A stretch of 64,000 nucleotides of DNA from Clusia tigrina (lineage: Eukaryota; Arthropoda; Insecta; Diptera; Clusiidae), in the NCBI GenBank assembly GCA_920105625.2, contig OV050030.1:162759863-162823862 (forward strand), read 5' to 3'. Below, in pieces: positions 24,203 through 34,443 of this stretch. Position 1 is the first letter of the stretch. Every line of letters starts with the position of its first letter. The notes beneath the pieces are model-generated. The model searched no databases. It worked only from the letters and a program-made list of their open reading frames with translations, and was not told the DNA's origin. Position numbers and translations under genes: made by a program.

Positions 24203-25402
24203 CGAGGGCGGATTGATATTGAAGCTACCTAGTGCTAGATGGCAGCACAAACACAAAAACTTTTTTTTTTAGAAATTGCGATCTGTCAAACGTCAGCTGT
24301 TAAAATTTCACCCAAATTCATCGATTAGTTTATTTGTTGTAGTCGTTTGAAGTAAGCAACTTTTGTGTTTTTTGAAAAATGGAAAAAAGCGAATTTCGTG
24401 CAGTGATTAAACACTATTATTTGAAAGGGAAAACGGGGAAAGAGACAAAAGAAAAGCTCGATAAACATTACGGTGAGTCTGCTCCGTCAGATTACATGGT
24501 AAAATATTGGATTGCTAAATTTAAACGCGGCCGAACAAACACTGCAACAATACCATCAACAGGAAGGCCAAAAGAGGTGGTTACTGAAGAAAATATGAAG
24601 AAAATCCTCGATATCGTTATGAATGATCGCCGAGTCAAGTTGCGTGCGATTGTTGAACTGGTTAACATATCATATGAACGTGTGTTCAACATTTTGCATG
24701 AACATTTGCATATGAAAAAGCTATCGGCAAGATGGGTGCCGCGTTTGCTCAGTGTCGAACAAAAACGAGTTCGACAGACCACTTCACAGCGGTTTTTGGA
24801 CATGCTAAAGCGTAATCCTGTTGATTTTTGGCGTAGATTAATAACTGTTGATGAAACGTGGGTCCACCACTACACACCTGAAACCAAAAATCAATCGAAA
24901 CAATTGGTGGAAGCCGGTGGAAGTGCTCCGAAGAAGGCGAAGGCAGAGAAATCGGCTGGCAAAGTTATGGCCACTGTATTTTGGGATGCACACGGAATAT
25001 TGCTCATCGATTATCTTCAAAAAGGATCCACATTTAAAGAAGAAAAAAATGCTCTTTCTTCAAGACAACGCACCGGTTCACACAGCATTAGATACGATGC
25101 TAAAATTACGTGAAATACACTTCGAATTGGTTAATCAACCACCTTATAGTCCAAATTTAGCTCCTAGTGACTTTTTCCTGTTTCCAAACTTGAAAAAATG
25201 GCTCGCAGGAAAAAGATTCATCTCAAACGAAGAAGTGATTACCGAAACTAACGCGTATTTTGAGGGGATCCCGAAATCGTATTATTATTAGATGGTATAA
25301 AAAAGTGTCAATGTAAAAGGAGACTATGTTGACAAATAAATGGTTTTTGAAAAAAAAATGTTTTTCTCCTACTTAGGTAGCTTCAATATCAATCCGCCCT
25401 CG
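24203..25402 (+). mobile_element. irritans-like mariner, copy 1, with perfect TIRs
   Basis: 1200 bp flanked by TA (24201-24202 and 25403-25404). Ends are inverted repeats CGAGGGCGGATTGATATTGA... identical for about 29 bp. Sits at the left edge of the large duplicated segment. The second copy is at 46206-47342, without its left TIR. Confidence 0.9.
24379..25291 (+). pseudogene. irritans-like mariner transposase with internal deletion
   Basis: Start MEKSEFRAVIKHYYLKGKT, then WIAKFKRGRTNTATIPSTG, KKLSARWVPRLLSVEQKR, VDETWVHHYTPE (first Asp), KSAGKVMATVFWDAHGI and IDYLQKGSTFKEE. A deletion then removes the ~30 residues expected before the second Asp and shifts the frame. The next frame continues LFLQDNAPVHTALDTMLKL (second Asp) and SPNLAPSDFFLFPNLKK (third Asp, 34 residues on by count). 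It ends early at SYYY-stop (25291), losing the usual last ~25 residues. Inactive in spite of perfect ends. Confidence 0.9.
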
Positions 25403-25859
25403 TATACTTAGTGAATTACTAGATCTGGCGAATGATCTCAAAATCAGCTATATCACACCTATTATTACCATATTAAACCATACACACAATAGATCTTATG
25501 CCCAGATGCTTTCATAAACAGTCTTAGATCTTTGCCAACTAAAACAAGAAACGAAAACAACTTCCCGGACACAAAATGGAAATATCTTTAGCTAGTTCTT
25601 ATAACATAAATTTATTATAATTTTAATTTTAGTAAATATAAAAATAATAATAATATAAAATTAAATACTGAAGCTCTTAAATATTTTCTGCCTTTAACCT
25701 CTAATACATAGGCAACTATCACGGGCAGAGCCGCTAGAGCACTAAACAAAGTGTGAATTGATACAAACGAGAAAAACGTAGCTGAAACACTAATAAACAT
25801 GTTTCGCGAATTTCAAGACATATTCCATCTTGATGAGAACTAATCAATACAAATAACAT

Positions 25860-26330
25860 TTATGAGAAGGCAAAACAGTTAACTCACAAAACACCGGAAT
25901 AAGTGCTTCTAAATTTACATTATGTAAAAAAACTTGCCCTTCAGTGAAGTCTATCTCTCAGTGCTCAGGTACAAAATATTTCAGAATGCACCTAGATCGC
26001 CGACTAACATGCTCCAAACACAACAATACAAAAATCATACAAATAAAATTTAAAATGATTGAGCTAATCAGGCTTCTAAATAGGCACTCCAGACTCAAAC
26101 TGGATTACAAGGTCGAACAGTATAAAGCCATAATAAATCCTATATGGACTTACGGTATACAACTCTGGGGTACGACGTGTCCATCCAATGCCTTGGTACA
26201 TTAAAAACTCAAATATCCTCGAGGATTTAAATATCCCGACGGTATCCAACTTAGCTTAAAGGTACAGTTCTAAACTTGGAAAGCACTCAAATATTTTAAC
26301 CAGAATTTTATTACAAAATGAAGGTTACAT
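25860..26330 (+). pseudogene. Jockey-like RT C-terminal fragment (copy 1)
   Basis: Frame has KYFRMHLDRRLTCSKH, then MIELIRLLNRHSRLKLDYK and IINPIWTYGIQLWGTT, typical of the thumb region of Jockey-type LINEs, followed by a stop and decaying 3' sequence. The 450 bp before it (25405-25859) holds nothing I recognise. Confidence 0.75.
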
Positions 26331-26506
26331 CCGAATTAGTAGGAAGGATACTCTAAAACTGTATTTAATTTGAGATAATTATATGAATATTAAGTATTAT
26401 TAAGAACAAACTTGTAAAAAACTTTGAAAACTTATTTTGCTCTAATTAATCAATTTTTATTGCACTCCGCATTAGACTAGAAATATTTTACAATGATAAT
26501 ACTACC

Positions 26507-26843
26507 TGTCTTATCGTGGGTACTTATTTGTGGGCTTTCTTTTATATATTTGTTAATTTTCACAATTTTTTTTATATTTAGTTTCACAATATTTGTCTGA
26601 ATTTGGTTTCACAATAATTGTATTTAGTTGACAAGAACGGAAATGTTGATTCATGGCGGTTTCTAAATCAAGTGACGGAGCGTCCAATCGAGGGACCGCT
26701 CGTAAGCTTCCAGAACCGATCGATGACGGCCATAGTGTGGGGAACTCTCTCCGCAGCATGCCGCTTTGGGAACTGAGAGACGACACATGGTGATGCTCGC
26801 ACCGGATACCGACTAGCGGTCGTGGCTCTAACTGCCAGGTTCA
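26507..26843 (-). repeat. BEL-2 LTR-like block, 3' side, copy 1
   Basis: Minus strand TGAACCTGGCAG ... GATAAGACA. Shares the GGGACCGCTCGTAA and GGGGAACTCTCTCCGCAGCA blocks with 37427-37733. Confidence 0.55.
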
Positions 26844-27227
26844 CTGCTGGCCTTGCAAGGATTGCAACTTCGTAGGGAGGTGTGGGAGGTGCGGAGTGAT
26901 TGATGTCGTTAGGAGTGATTGATGTCGTCACGGCCGGGTAGGATTAGCACGGGGAGGAATGAGTGCAACCGAGGTTGCTGTCGTAAATACGGGAGAGGAG
27001 TTTGGGGTTGATAAGTGCGCAGATGGCACGTGGGGGTAGGGGAGTTGACGCGACTGACTTCGGGGTCACTTGGGGGTTGTGATTTAGGATTAGAAGAGGG
27101 TGTGTCGGATGCAACCGAAATCGCTGGCACTCGGGGTTCCGGGGGCCTTCTTCGTTTGTATTCTGGGGGAAGTACGGCATGCAATCAAGCATCCTCCGGG
27201 TTGAGAAGGGTTTGGTATTAACGGTTA

Positions 27228-27735
27228 CACACACGGCACCGGAAATTGGTGGTACAGTTGTGGGTGCGATGGGAGGTGGCCAGACAATTCTAACAGTAGC
27301 CGCGCCGTTCTTACATCATTGATTGAGCGTGTGCGGTTGCCGGCACAAGCGGCACATATGGCGACGCGCCTCGTTTGATCGTCGGATAGAGGTGGACCGC
27401 GAAGAAGTAGGAGTAAGACTGCTCGTCTGGAAGACGGCTGCTTCCGGTAGGGCACCTCGCAACGACTTTGGTGGCTCGGGTACTCGACAGTGGAGTTGAT
27501 GGCGGGGATGCCTCAGGGTTGGGGAGGTCAACACTGCTTTGCTGGACTTCTTCCCGCGGATTGGCGCTGATACAGCATGGAGCTGCTCTTCTGGCAAACT
27601 CATCAGGGAAATGTAGTGCTCGGGAGGGGAGGATGAAGTATCCGGCATTTCTGAAATATAAACAAGTTTTAATGAATAGTTTGAAATGGTGCGATTTGTA
27701 TAATGCTCGCGATACTCCTCTTCGGGTATTACAAA
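27228..27735 (-). pseudogene. BEL-2 segment with zinc-knuckle-like CxLC motif (copy 1)
   Basis: Overlapping minus frames give a Ser/Pro-rich stretch beginning MPDTSSSPPEHYISL. They end in RRHMCRLCRQPHTLNQ, a C-x2-C...H pattern like the knuckle-type domains of retroelement gag proteins; the next frame breaks with a stop. A pyrimidine-rich TTATATTTCAG precedes MPDT, resembling a splice acceptor, so this may have been a spliced reading frame distinct from pol. Copy 2 lacks 27492-27737 and has unrelated sequence there instead. Confidence 0.4.
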
Positions 27736-28225
27736 CCCGGTTCTTGGTGATTCGGCTATCTCCCAGAGTCTGCCTAACTGTCGATTGTTGGAGTCTGGCT
27801 GGAGGAAGAGACGTGCGTGGATAAGACAGCAACAGGCTCGCTGGGAATAGGTCCCGTAAGTATCCACCCGAATACCCTCTCTTGATCTGCGCCGATCAGG
27901 AGATCGATACGTCGTTGAGGTTGAGGGCTTGCGTCGGCCAGCTTGAACTCTTTTAAAAGCGGGTATTTCGAGCAGTTTAGTTTGAGGGTCAGTAAATTGC
28001 CTGTTAATTCCGTGAGTACTAAAGCGGAAGCTTTTATTTGGATGGTGAGGTTGATGTAGGAGGCCAACACGAAGCTGCAGGCCTTGGACGCCTTAGCTGA
28101 AATCACATTACGCAGTCTGAATATCTCAGCATACACTGTCTTGACTGGCAATCGGAGCTGACTTTGGAATTGTTCCGAGATGAAGGAGACCTCAGAACCA
28201 GGATCAATCTACGCTCTTGCTGTGT
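27736..28225 (-). pseudogene. BEL-2 aspartic protease and pre-RT box (copy 1)
   Basis: The minus strand near 28205 reads IDPGSEVSFISEQF, the BEL protease active-site region. It is followed by LVLTELTGNLLTLKL, RRIDLLIGADQERVFGWIL and, after a stop, QLGRLWEIAESP, the pre-RT box that precedes the RT of BEL/Pao elements. The RT itself is absent. The block is repeated almost identically at 49755-50245. Confidence 0.7.
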
Positions 28226-29852
28226 ACGAGGTGCCCTCATGCGCGATTTAACAATGGCTCTGCCGAGCAGTATCTGTACTCAACTCATTGGGTTGGGGAA
28301 CTGCCCTTTGTATTCGTCCGTGCCTGAGACTGAATCCGGGTAGTGTGAGCCTTCGGGGCTTCTTTAAATGGATTTGTGTGGGCTGTGCGGTGTGGGTCTG
28401 GAGGGTGGGCGGGGTACTGAACTGACGTGTCTGAGAGGGTAGATGCAGTGGTTTATGTCTCTTTGTAAGGGTTTGATGTCTCGCCCCGATTCTTCTGTCA
28501 CTGACGTCAAATTGAAGAGCACTTTGTCAGTTGGGTATTTACTTAGAGGCGGGGATTTTCATACCTATCAACTAGGTTACTAGTAGTCCCCCAGAAGAAA
28601 ACAAGGGTTAAGTTGAAGTTGTGCACATTTGTTGTTACCTCGGTGGGAGGGGGGTTGGAATTCGGTTTTAGCCTTTGGGCCCATTCTCGCATCTGCGCCA
28701 GCATCTTATATAGGATTGGAAGTAGTTATCCTGTATGGGAACCAACTTGTCTTTGTCGTTCACCGCGGCCTCTACCGAATTAAGGCATGCGCTGTACTCC
28801 TCTTTCACCGACTGCCAGGCCGATTTTGATTCCTATTGGTCCAGTTCACTCGTGAATTGTGTATGAAATTCATAGGGAGGTCATCGAAGTTTAATGTGAA
28901 CTTGGTGAGTTCATCTGTTAACTTGATGAATTTTGTTAGAGCGGTTATTGTGTGTAGGCATTACGTGCGGGTAGTAACGTTTAAATCGATGGCGAAATAA
29001 CTAAAGGGAACCGTGTCCAAATTTAAACTCGTGCAGCGGAATGAGTGGGAGTCACGGTTTCAAAAGATAAAAATACTTGTGACGGAATTCGCAAAGGGGC
29101 ACGGCTTCTGGGATAAACACCAGCGAAGCGAAAGTAAAGAGGCACGGTGTAAAGAGAATTCATACGTGCAACGGAAACGTTGGAATTCGTAGGGCACGGT
29201 GTAGAAAGGTAGTTGAACACCTGCAACCGAAATTGTCAGGGCACGGTTTCGAGTTAGAAACACGTGGAACTAAAGAGACGTGCTATTTAAAAAAAATAAA
29301 AATAATGAAAATTATAAAGATTATTACTACTACCCTGTTAATGTCACCCTGGTAATTAGAGATACAAGTAAAAAGACAACAGTAAAAAAGGAAGGAAAAG
29401 AATTGGGATAGAACTCTCTACGCGAAGGGGAATACGGATTTAAATCAAAACCAGTGTGGTTTATAGCGGCGCAATCTACTACGTGTTAAACCTTTTAGCG
29501 TACCGACATCGGCAGCGACGCTAACTGGATCTATAAACCTTTTTTAAACGAACATACCGAGGAGCAATGAAAGCGGGCTTTACGGGTTTATATTATAAGA
29601 ACACAGCCTAACTATAAACGGCACATGAGACGTGGTTAGATCGTAGGGGCACAGAGTTAAACCGTTTGAGGAATTTTACGACCGACCGTAGGTGCTTGGA
29701 GCTTTTGCGAATTAGAGGAAGGTCGCACAAAGGAGAAGAGCAAAATGAGATTTAATTAGCAGACACAGTCTGCAGCGCTGATAACGGGGGTTATTGGGTA
29801 CACTACACTAAAGAGTAGAAACAAATATATTTAAGTTCTTTTTTTTATAAAT
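28226..29852 (-). pseudogene. BEL-2 gag and leader remnants (copy 1)
   Basis: Highly broken minus-strand sequence. Relative to copy 2 it lacks ~362 bp at 28440 (the gag part with WEQTIYDKTEIPKW), removed between two AGGGT repeats. Further right (29000-29850) no convincing coding sequence is seen; a CACGGT-rich stretch recurs every 40-60 bp between 29010 and 29250. Confidence 0.5.
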
Positions 29853-30137
<285 letters not shown>

Positions 30138-30806
30138 CAGAATACTAACAAATGCAACCCTACCTACTTTGCATTAATATAAGGTATATTGCGATATTAT
30201 GATTATATTTAGACTAAAGCTGAGATCACACGATCGGTCAGCTGTACAGATTTTTGTCAATTTTTATGTACAGATCGTGTGAATGACAGAAAAAATCTGG
30301 CAAAAGGCAGATGGCACAATTTTTGTGACCGATATACAGATAAAATCTGTGTCTGTTGTACCGATCGTGTGAACGCTGCATTGACCGATGCAGACAGAAA
30401 AAATTGTTTAACGTACCGATAATTTGTTCTGCCACTTGCAGCCCGATCATAGTGCCCGATCAAGACCGATATTTGAATAATTTTTTTGGTTTTGTATAAA
30501 AATATGATTTTTTTTAATATCTAGTTAATAATTATTATGCACGTTGCTCATTTTCGCAAAGTGTATGTTGTTATAATTTTGAAATTTGGCAGCACCAATT
30601 AGTTAATAATTATTATCAACACTGCTGTTTTTCGCAAACTGTATCTTGCTATAATTCTGAAATTTGGCAGCACTAATTTGCTGTAAAGAAATGTAAACAC
30701 GTGTTTTTCAAATTAGTGCATTAATTATAACGCAATTGCATATTTTGGTAAGTAGTTGTATTTATTATATAAATAGTATATAAATGTTTGTTAATTTTTT
30801 AAGATC

Positions 30807-31551
30807 ATGGACACTGAGGAGGAAAATATGTTTAATAATTTGTCTGCTGCAGTGTGTGCAGATGCCGGGGGTCTGACTGAAAGAGCAACATCAACGCCAC
30901 AAAAACATAAGAGGAAACGGCCTCATATAACAACGACATGGTCTACGGAAGATGTTATGAGTTTGATAACCTTAATTGAAAAACATTCGTGCCTATGTGA
31001 GTATTCTTCCGTAGATTATAAAAACCGCCAAAAAAGAGAAAATGCATGGCGAGATGTTGCGACGAAATGTCTTGGGCATGACGTAGACGAACGCAAGGCC
31101 AAATGGGCGAATGTCAAAAGTGCCTACAACAACACAAAAAAAAAGTATGGCAAAGTCGGGTCAAGGCGCATCGAGCTCGATACCTCATTGGCCTTTTTGG
31201 TCTGCCATGCAGTTTTACCACAACCATGCTCGTGAAAAAACAACATCATCGGTGTCACCTCTTGACTTTGAGTGTGAGAGCAGAGATACATGCAACAACT
31301 CGCCTTTTCAGTAAAATATATCACAATGTTCAGCAGTAGCTGATGTACAAAAAACAACTCCAGAGAGGGCTTTGCAACAAGCACTAGCGCTATTACAAAA
31401 TGATAAAGAGGACAAGTGGCATAACTTTGGCATGTATTTAGCGTCACAGATGCGTGAAATAGAAGAGAAAAATAAAAATGTTGCCAAAAATTTGCATATT
31501 ACTATTATGAAAAATACTATGGATGCCCTTTTGGAGTTGGAAGATGATTAA
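30807..31551 (+). pseudogene. Harbinger MADF/Myb-like protein, one frameshift and one stop
   Basis: Start MDTEEENMFNNLSAAVCAD; a basic segment HKRKRPHITTTWSTEDV; then a MADF-type domain: LITLIEKHSCLCEYSSVDY, RENAWRDVATKCLG, RKAKWANVKSAYNNTKKKYGK. The frame shifts by one base near 31155; the +1 frame continues SGQGASSSIPHWPFWSAMQF, the expected end of the domain. A stop at 31312 interrupts it, then the same frame runs through PERALQQALALLQNDKEDKW to LLELEDD and stop at 31549, reminiscent of BESS-like tails. In this superfamily the protein helps the transposase bind ends; this copy would be truncated. Confidence 0.8.
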
Positions 31552-31633
31552 CTTGTTTTTACTTCATATTACTTCACTTTATTTGAGTTTGTATTTAATA
31601 AAATTTCGTAAATATGTTATACATTTGTTTAAT

Positions 31634-32859
31634 TTAACATAGTACTTTATATTGAAAAGGTACTTCACCAGCGGCCGATATAAAGTATTGCTCGAATTCC
31701 TGGCGAATTTCTTTCGCTTCGTTGCTTATGTACGTAGTAGGGCATTCTTCTGTTCCTTGTTGGCGTGTTTGAAGAAATGTTTGGGTACAATCTCCAGAAA
31801 CTAGGTTGCCTTGCTCATCGTACCTATCCATTGAAAATCCTTCCATATAATTTGAACTTTTATGTATTAGAAAATTGTGCAAGGCACAGCAGGCCAGTGT
31901 TACCAGGGTTGTTTTACGCTCGTTCAGCTGAATCGGACGATATAGTATTTGAAATCTCTTTGTCATTATTCCAAATGCTTTTTCAACGACACGTCTGGCT
32001 CGTGACAATCGGTAATTTAATATGCGTTCTCCAGCACTCAAATTTCTGCCTGGATATGGTTTTAAAATATGTTTTTGCATACGGAAAGCATCGTCCGGAA
32101 CTAAAAGGTATGGAACATCCACTTCACGGCCTGTCAAACTTTTTGGTGGAGGTAGTCCAAGAGTATTATTGTCTAAAGCATTCTGAAATGTAGACTTTCC
32201 AAAAACTCCGCCGTCCGAAACTCTTCCATTGCATCCGACATCAACGTAAAGGAATTTGTAGTCCGCGTCAGCAATTGCCATGAGTACTATGCTATGAGTA
32301 CCTTTGTAATTGTAATAGGTACTTCCAGACCGCGGTGGAGCTTTCATCACAATATGTTTGCCATCAACTGCACCTATACAATTGGGGAAATTCCATCTAT
32401 CATTGAATTTTTGGGCAATGTTAATCCATAACTGTTCCCTGTTTGGGGTCTAGCAAATGCATAAAGTGATATTAACTTTTATATTTTAAATATTATTATA
32501 TGTACCTTTAAATATTCATTTTTCAATGCTTTGTAAATTGCATCACAAATCTCAGGCACAAATATAGATATAGTATTCGGCGCAATACGGAAAACAACAG
32601 ACAAACTTTTGAAGCTGTCTCCAGAGGCAAGGAAACGAAGTGTAACCGCCAAGCGTTCATTAGCTGGTATTGCTTTGCGCATGTTGGTGTCATTTTTTTT
32701 AATGTTTGGAGAAACTAATTGAAGAAGCTCATTGAAAGTGCCTTCATTCATGCGCAAATAGTTTTTGAATAAAAATTTTTGGTTGTCCACTTCCCGAAAC
32801 TCGCACAGAGTTTTTGCATATGCGCCGTCCGTACTTCTCTTTTGAAGCCAATCCCGCAC
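31634..32859 (-). CDS. PIF/Harbinger transposase (DDE_Tnp_4), two exons, apparently intact core
   Basis: Exon 1 (32859-32506) has the N-terminal region DWLQKRSTDGAYAKT, FLFKNYLRMNEGTFNELL, ERLAVTLRFLASGDSFKSL and IAPNTISIFVPEICDAIYKAL. A short intron (32505-32450, GTACAT...GCTAG) removes a stop. Exon 2 (32449-31634) opens TPNREQLWINIAQKFNDRW and continues NCIGAVDGKHIVMKAP (first catalytic Asp), YVDVGCNGRVSDGGVF (second Asp) and SRARRVVEKAFGIM (catalytic Glu), ending VPFQYKVLC. Joined length is about 390 codons, normal for the family. No stop or frameshift is seen. The true start is uncertain: no ATG is in frame before an upstream stop near 32895, so a further 5' exon is likely. Confidence 0.85.
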
Positions 32860-33490
32860 CCAAACACTTCGCTTACTTATTTTTTTTTTGCTTTAATTTT
32901 GTTTTTCTTAATTAAATGTGCACAAATGCATATTATTGCTGATAATTTCTTTTTTCTTCGTATGGAAATATTTTTTTTTTTTGCACGAAAATTACCAAAT
33001 TGCGATTCACTGTAGGAGAAATTGACAAAAAACTGTTAACACAAGAGTGCCCTCGTGACATTGGTGGTTGTGCGGAATAAAGACCGATCGTGTGACAGGG
33101 TTGTACCGATATCTGCCACTTGCTTGTAGTGGCCGTATCAGCGCAGAAAATATCTGGCTAAAACGCCACATCGTGTGAACGCTGATAAAGTGATCGGTAC
33201 ATTAAAAGTTTTCTGCCCATAGGTGTACAGATAAAATCTGGCTGAAATGTGTACAGATGACCGATCGTGTGATCTCAGCTTAAGCAACAGAATATATATG
33301 TATGTACTCTTCTTTTCTATTACTTGCATTAAAGCTATTGAATTGAACGGACGTGTTCTTTTAATTTCGCTAACAAAGGTTAATAATTATAAATAATATA
33401 CTACCTCGTTGGTCGAAGGGTATACGCAAAGGTCGAACGGTTTAACTAGAAGTTTGTTTTTATTTGTGCGGATTGTAAAAAACAATTAAT

Positions 33491-34443
33491 ATGAATTTAG
33501 CGTCAATCGACAAATTAAGTGGTGAGAATTATTCATCGTGGTCACTCCAGATGAAGAGTTTACTAATAACGATGGACTTATGGAAAGTAATTGCGGAAGA
33601 GGTTCCGAATGAAGTGAAGGAGGCCTGGAAAATTTGCAACCAGAAAGCGCTGGCAACCATGAATCTCTGTGTAAAAACATCTGAATTGCTAAACATTAAA
33701 GGATGCTTAACGGCAAGGGCAGCGTGGGATACACTTGAAAGCCTATATAATGCAAGGGGACCCGCAAGAAAGGTAAACCTCTTTAAAAGCGTGGTCAAAT
33801 TTTAGTTTTCAAACAGCGAAAAATTTGCACCGCAAATTAATGAGTTTTGTTGTTGGTCGAAAGTCTGGCTGAAATTGGTGTAAAACTTGAAAATGATTTA
33901 ACTACAATATTACTATTATGCAGTTTGCCGCCAGCTATGGAAAACTTTGTAGTTGCAATTGAAAGTAGAGACAATTTGCCGTCACTTGAGTCTTTAAAGG
34001 CAAAATTATTGGAAGAAGAACATCGTAGAGGTCATAAGGTCGACATCAGTTGCGAAAAGGTTTTTGCATTTAATCACCGAAATAACGAAAAAAAAACGAA
34101 TAACAACCAATTATTCACAACAAAAACAACAACAGCACCGCAATCGAAGTGCGCAGAATAGCGGAAAACAAAATAGCAACGTAAAGTGTTAAGGGTGTGG
34201 AAGAAGGGGGCACATACGTTCTCAGTGCGGAACGCATAGAAAGGAAACAACGATGGCCCTCAGCTGCGTGACTAATCCGAATGAAACCGGCTGGATATTA
34301 TACAGTGGCGCTTCATCACACATGTGTATTGAAAAAAATAGCTTTTCTGCACTTAAGCCATATGAAAAAAATATTGTTTTAGCATCAAGTGAAACGGAAA
34401 GGCAGAAGGTATTGGCACGATTAATGTTAAATATAAAAATATA
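33491..34443 (+). pseudogene. copia gag and protease, broken
   Basis: Gag starts MNLASIDKLSGENYSSW and runs to a stop at 33803. After a frameshift it resumes near 33847 (VKLENDLTTILLLCSLPPAME, then LKAKLLEEEHRR). The CCHC knuckle reads C-stop-G-C-G-R-R-G-H-I-R-S-Q-C, so a stop falls inside it (34189). The protease active site reads GWILYSGASSHMC, where the family has D-S-G: the catalytic Asp is Tyr. The frame ends at 34442. No functional product is possible. Confidence 0.85.

Larger units (their letters stand above)
30218..33280. mobile_element. PIF/Harbinger DNA transposon, 3063 bp
   Basis: Perfect inverted ends AGCTGAGATCACACGATCGG(TCA) at both termini and a TAA target duplication (30215-30217 and 33281-33283) in the copia LTR. 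It carries two convergent genes, a MADF-type DNA-binding protein (plus) and a DDE_Tnp_4 transposase (minus), the usual two-gene layout. Subterminal regions (30230-30440 and 33060-33265) contain many ACCGATCGTGTGA and CAGATAAAATCTG repeats in both orientations, likely transposase-binding sites. Empty-site evidence comes from the 3' LTR and the solo LTR. Confidence 0.95.

Noticed and set aside
27468..27824. 118-codon plus-strand ORF in BEL-2
   Set aside because: Antisense to the protease/pre-RT and knuckle region; no domain.
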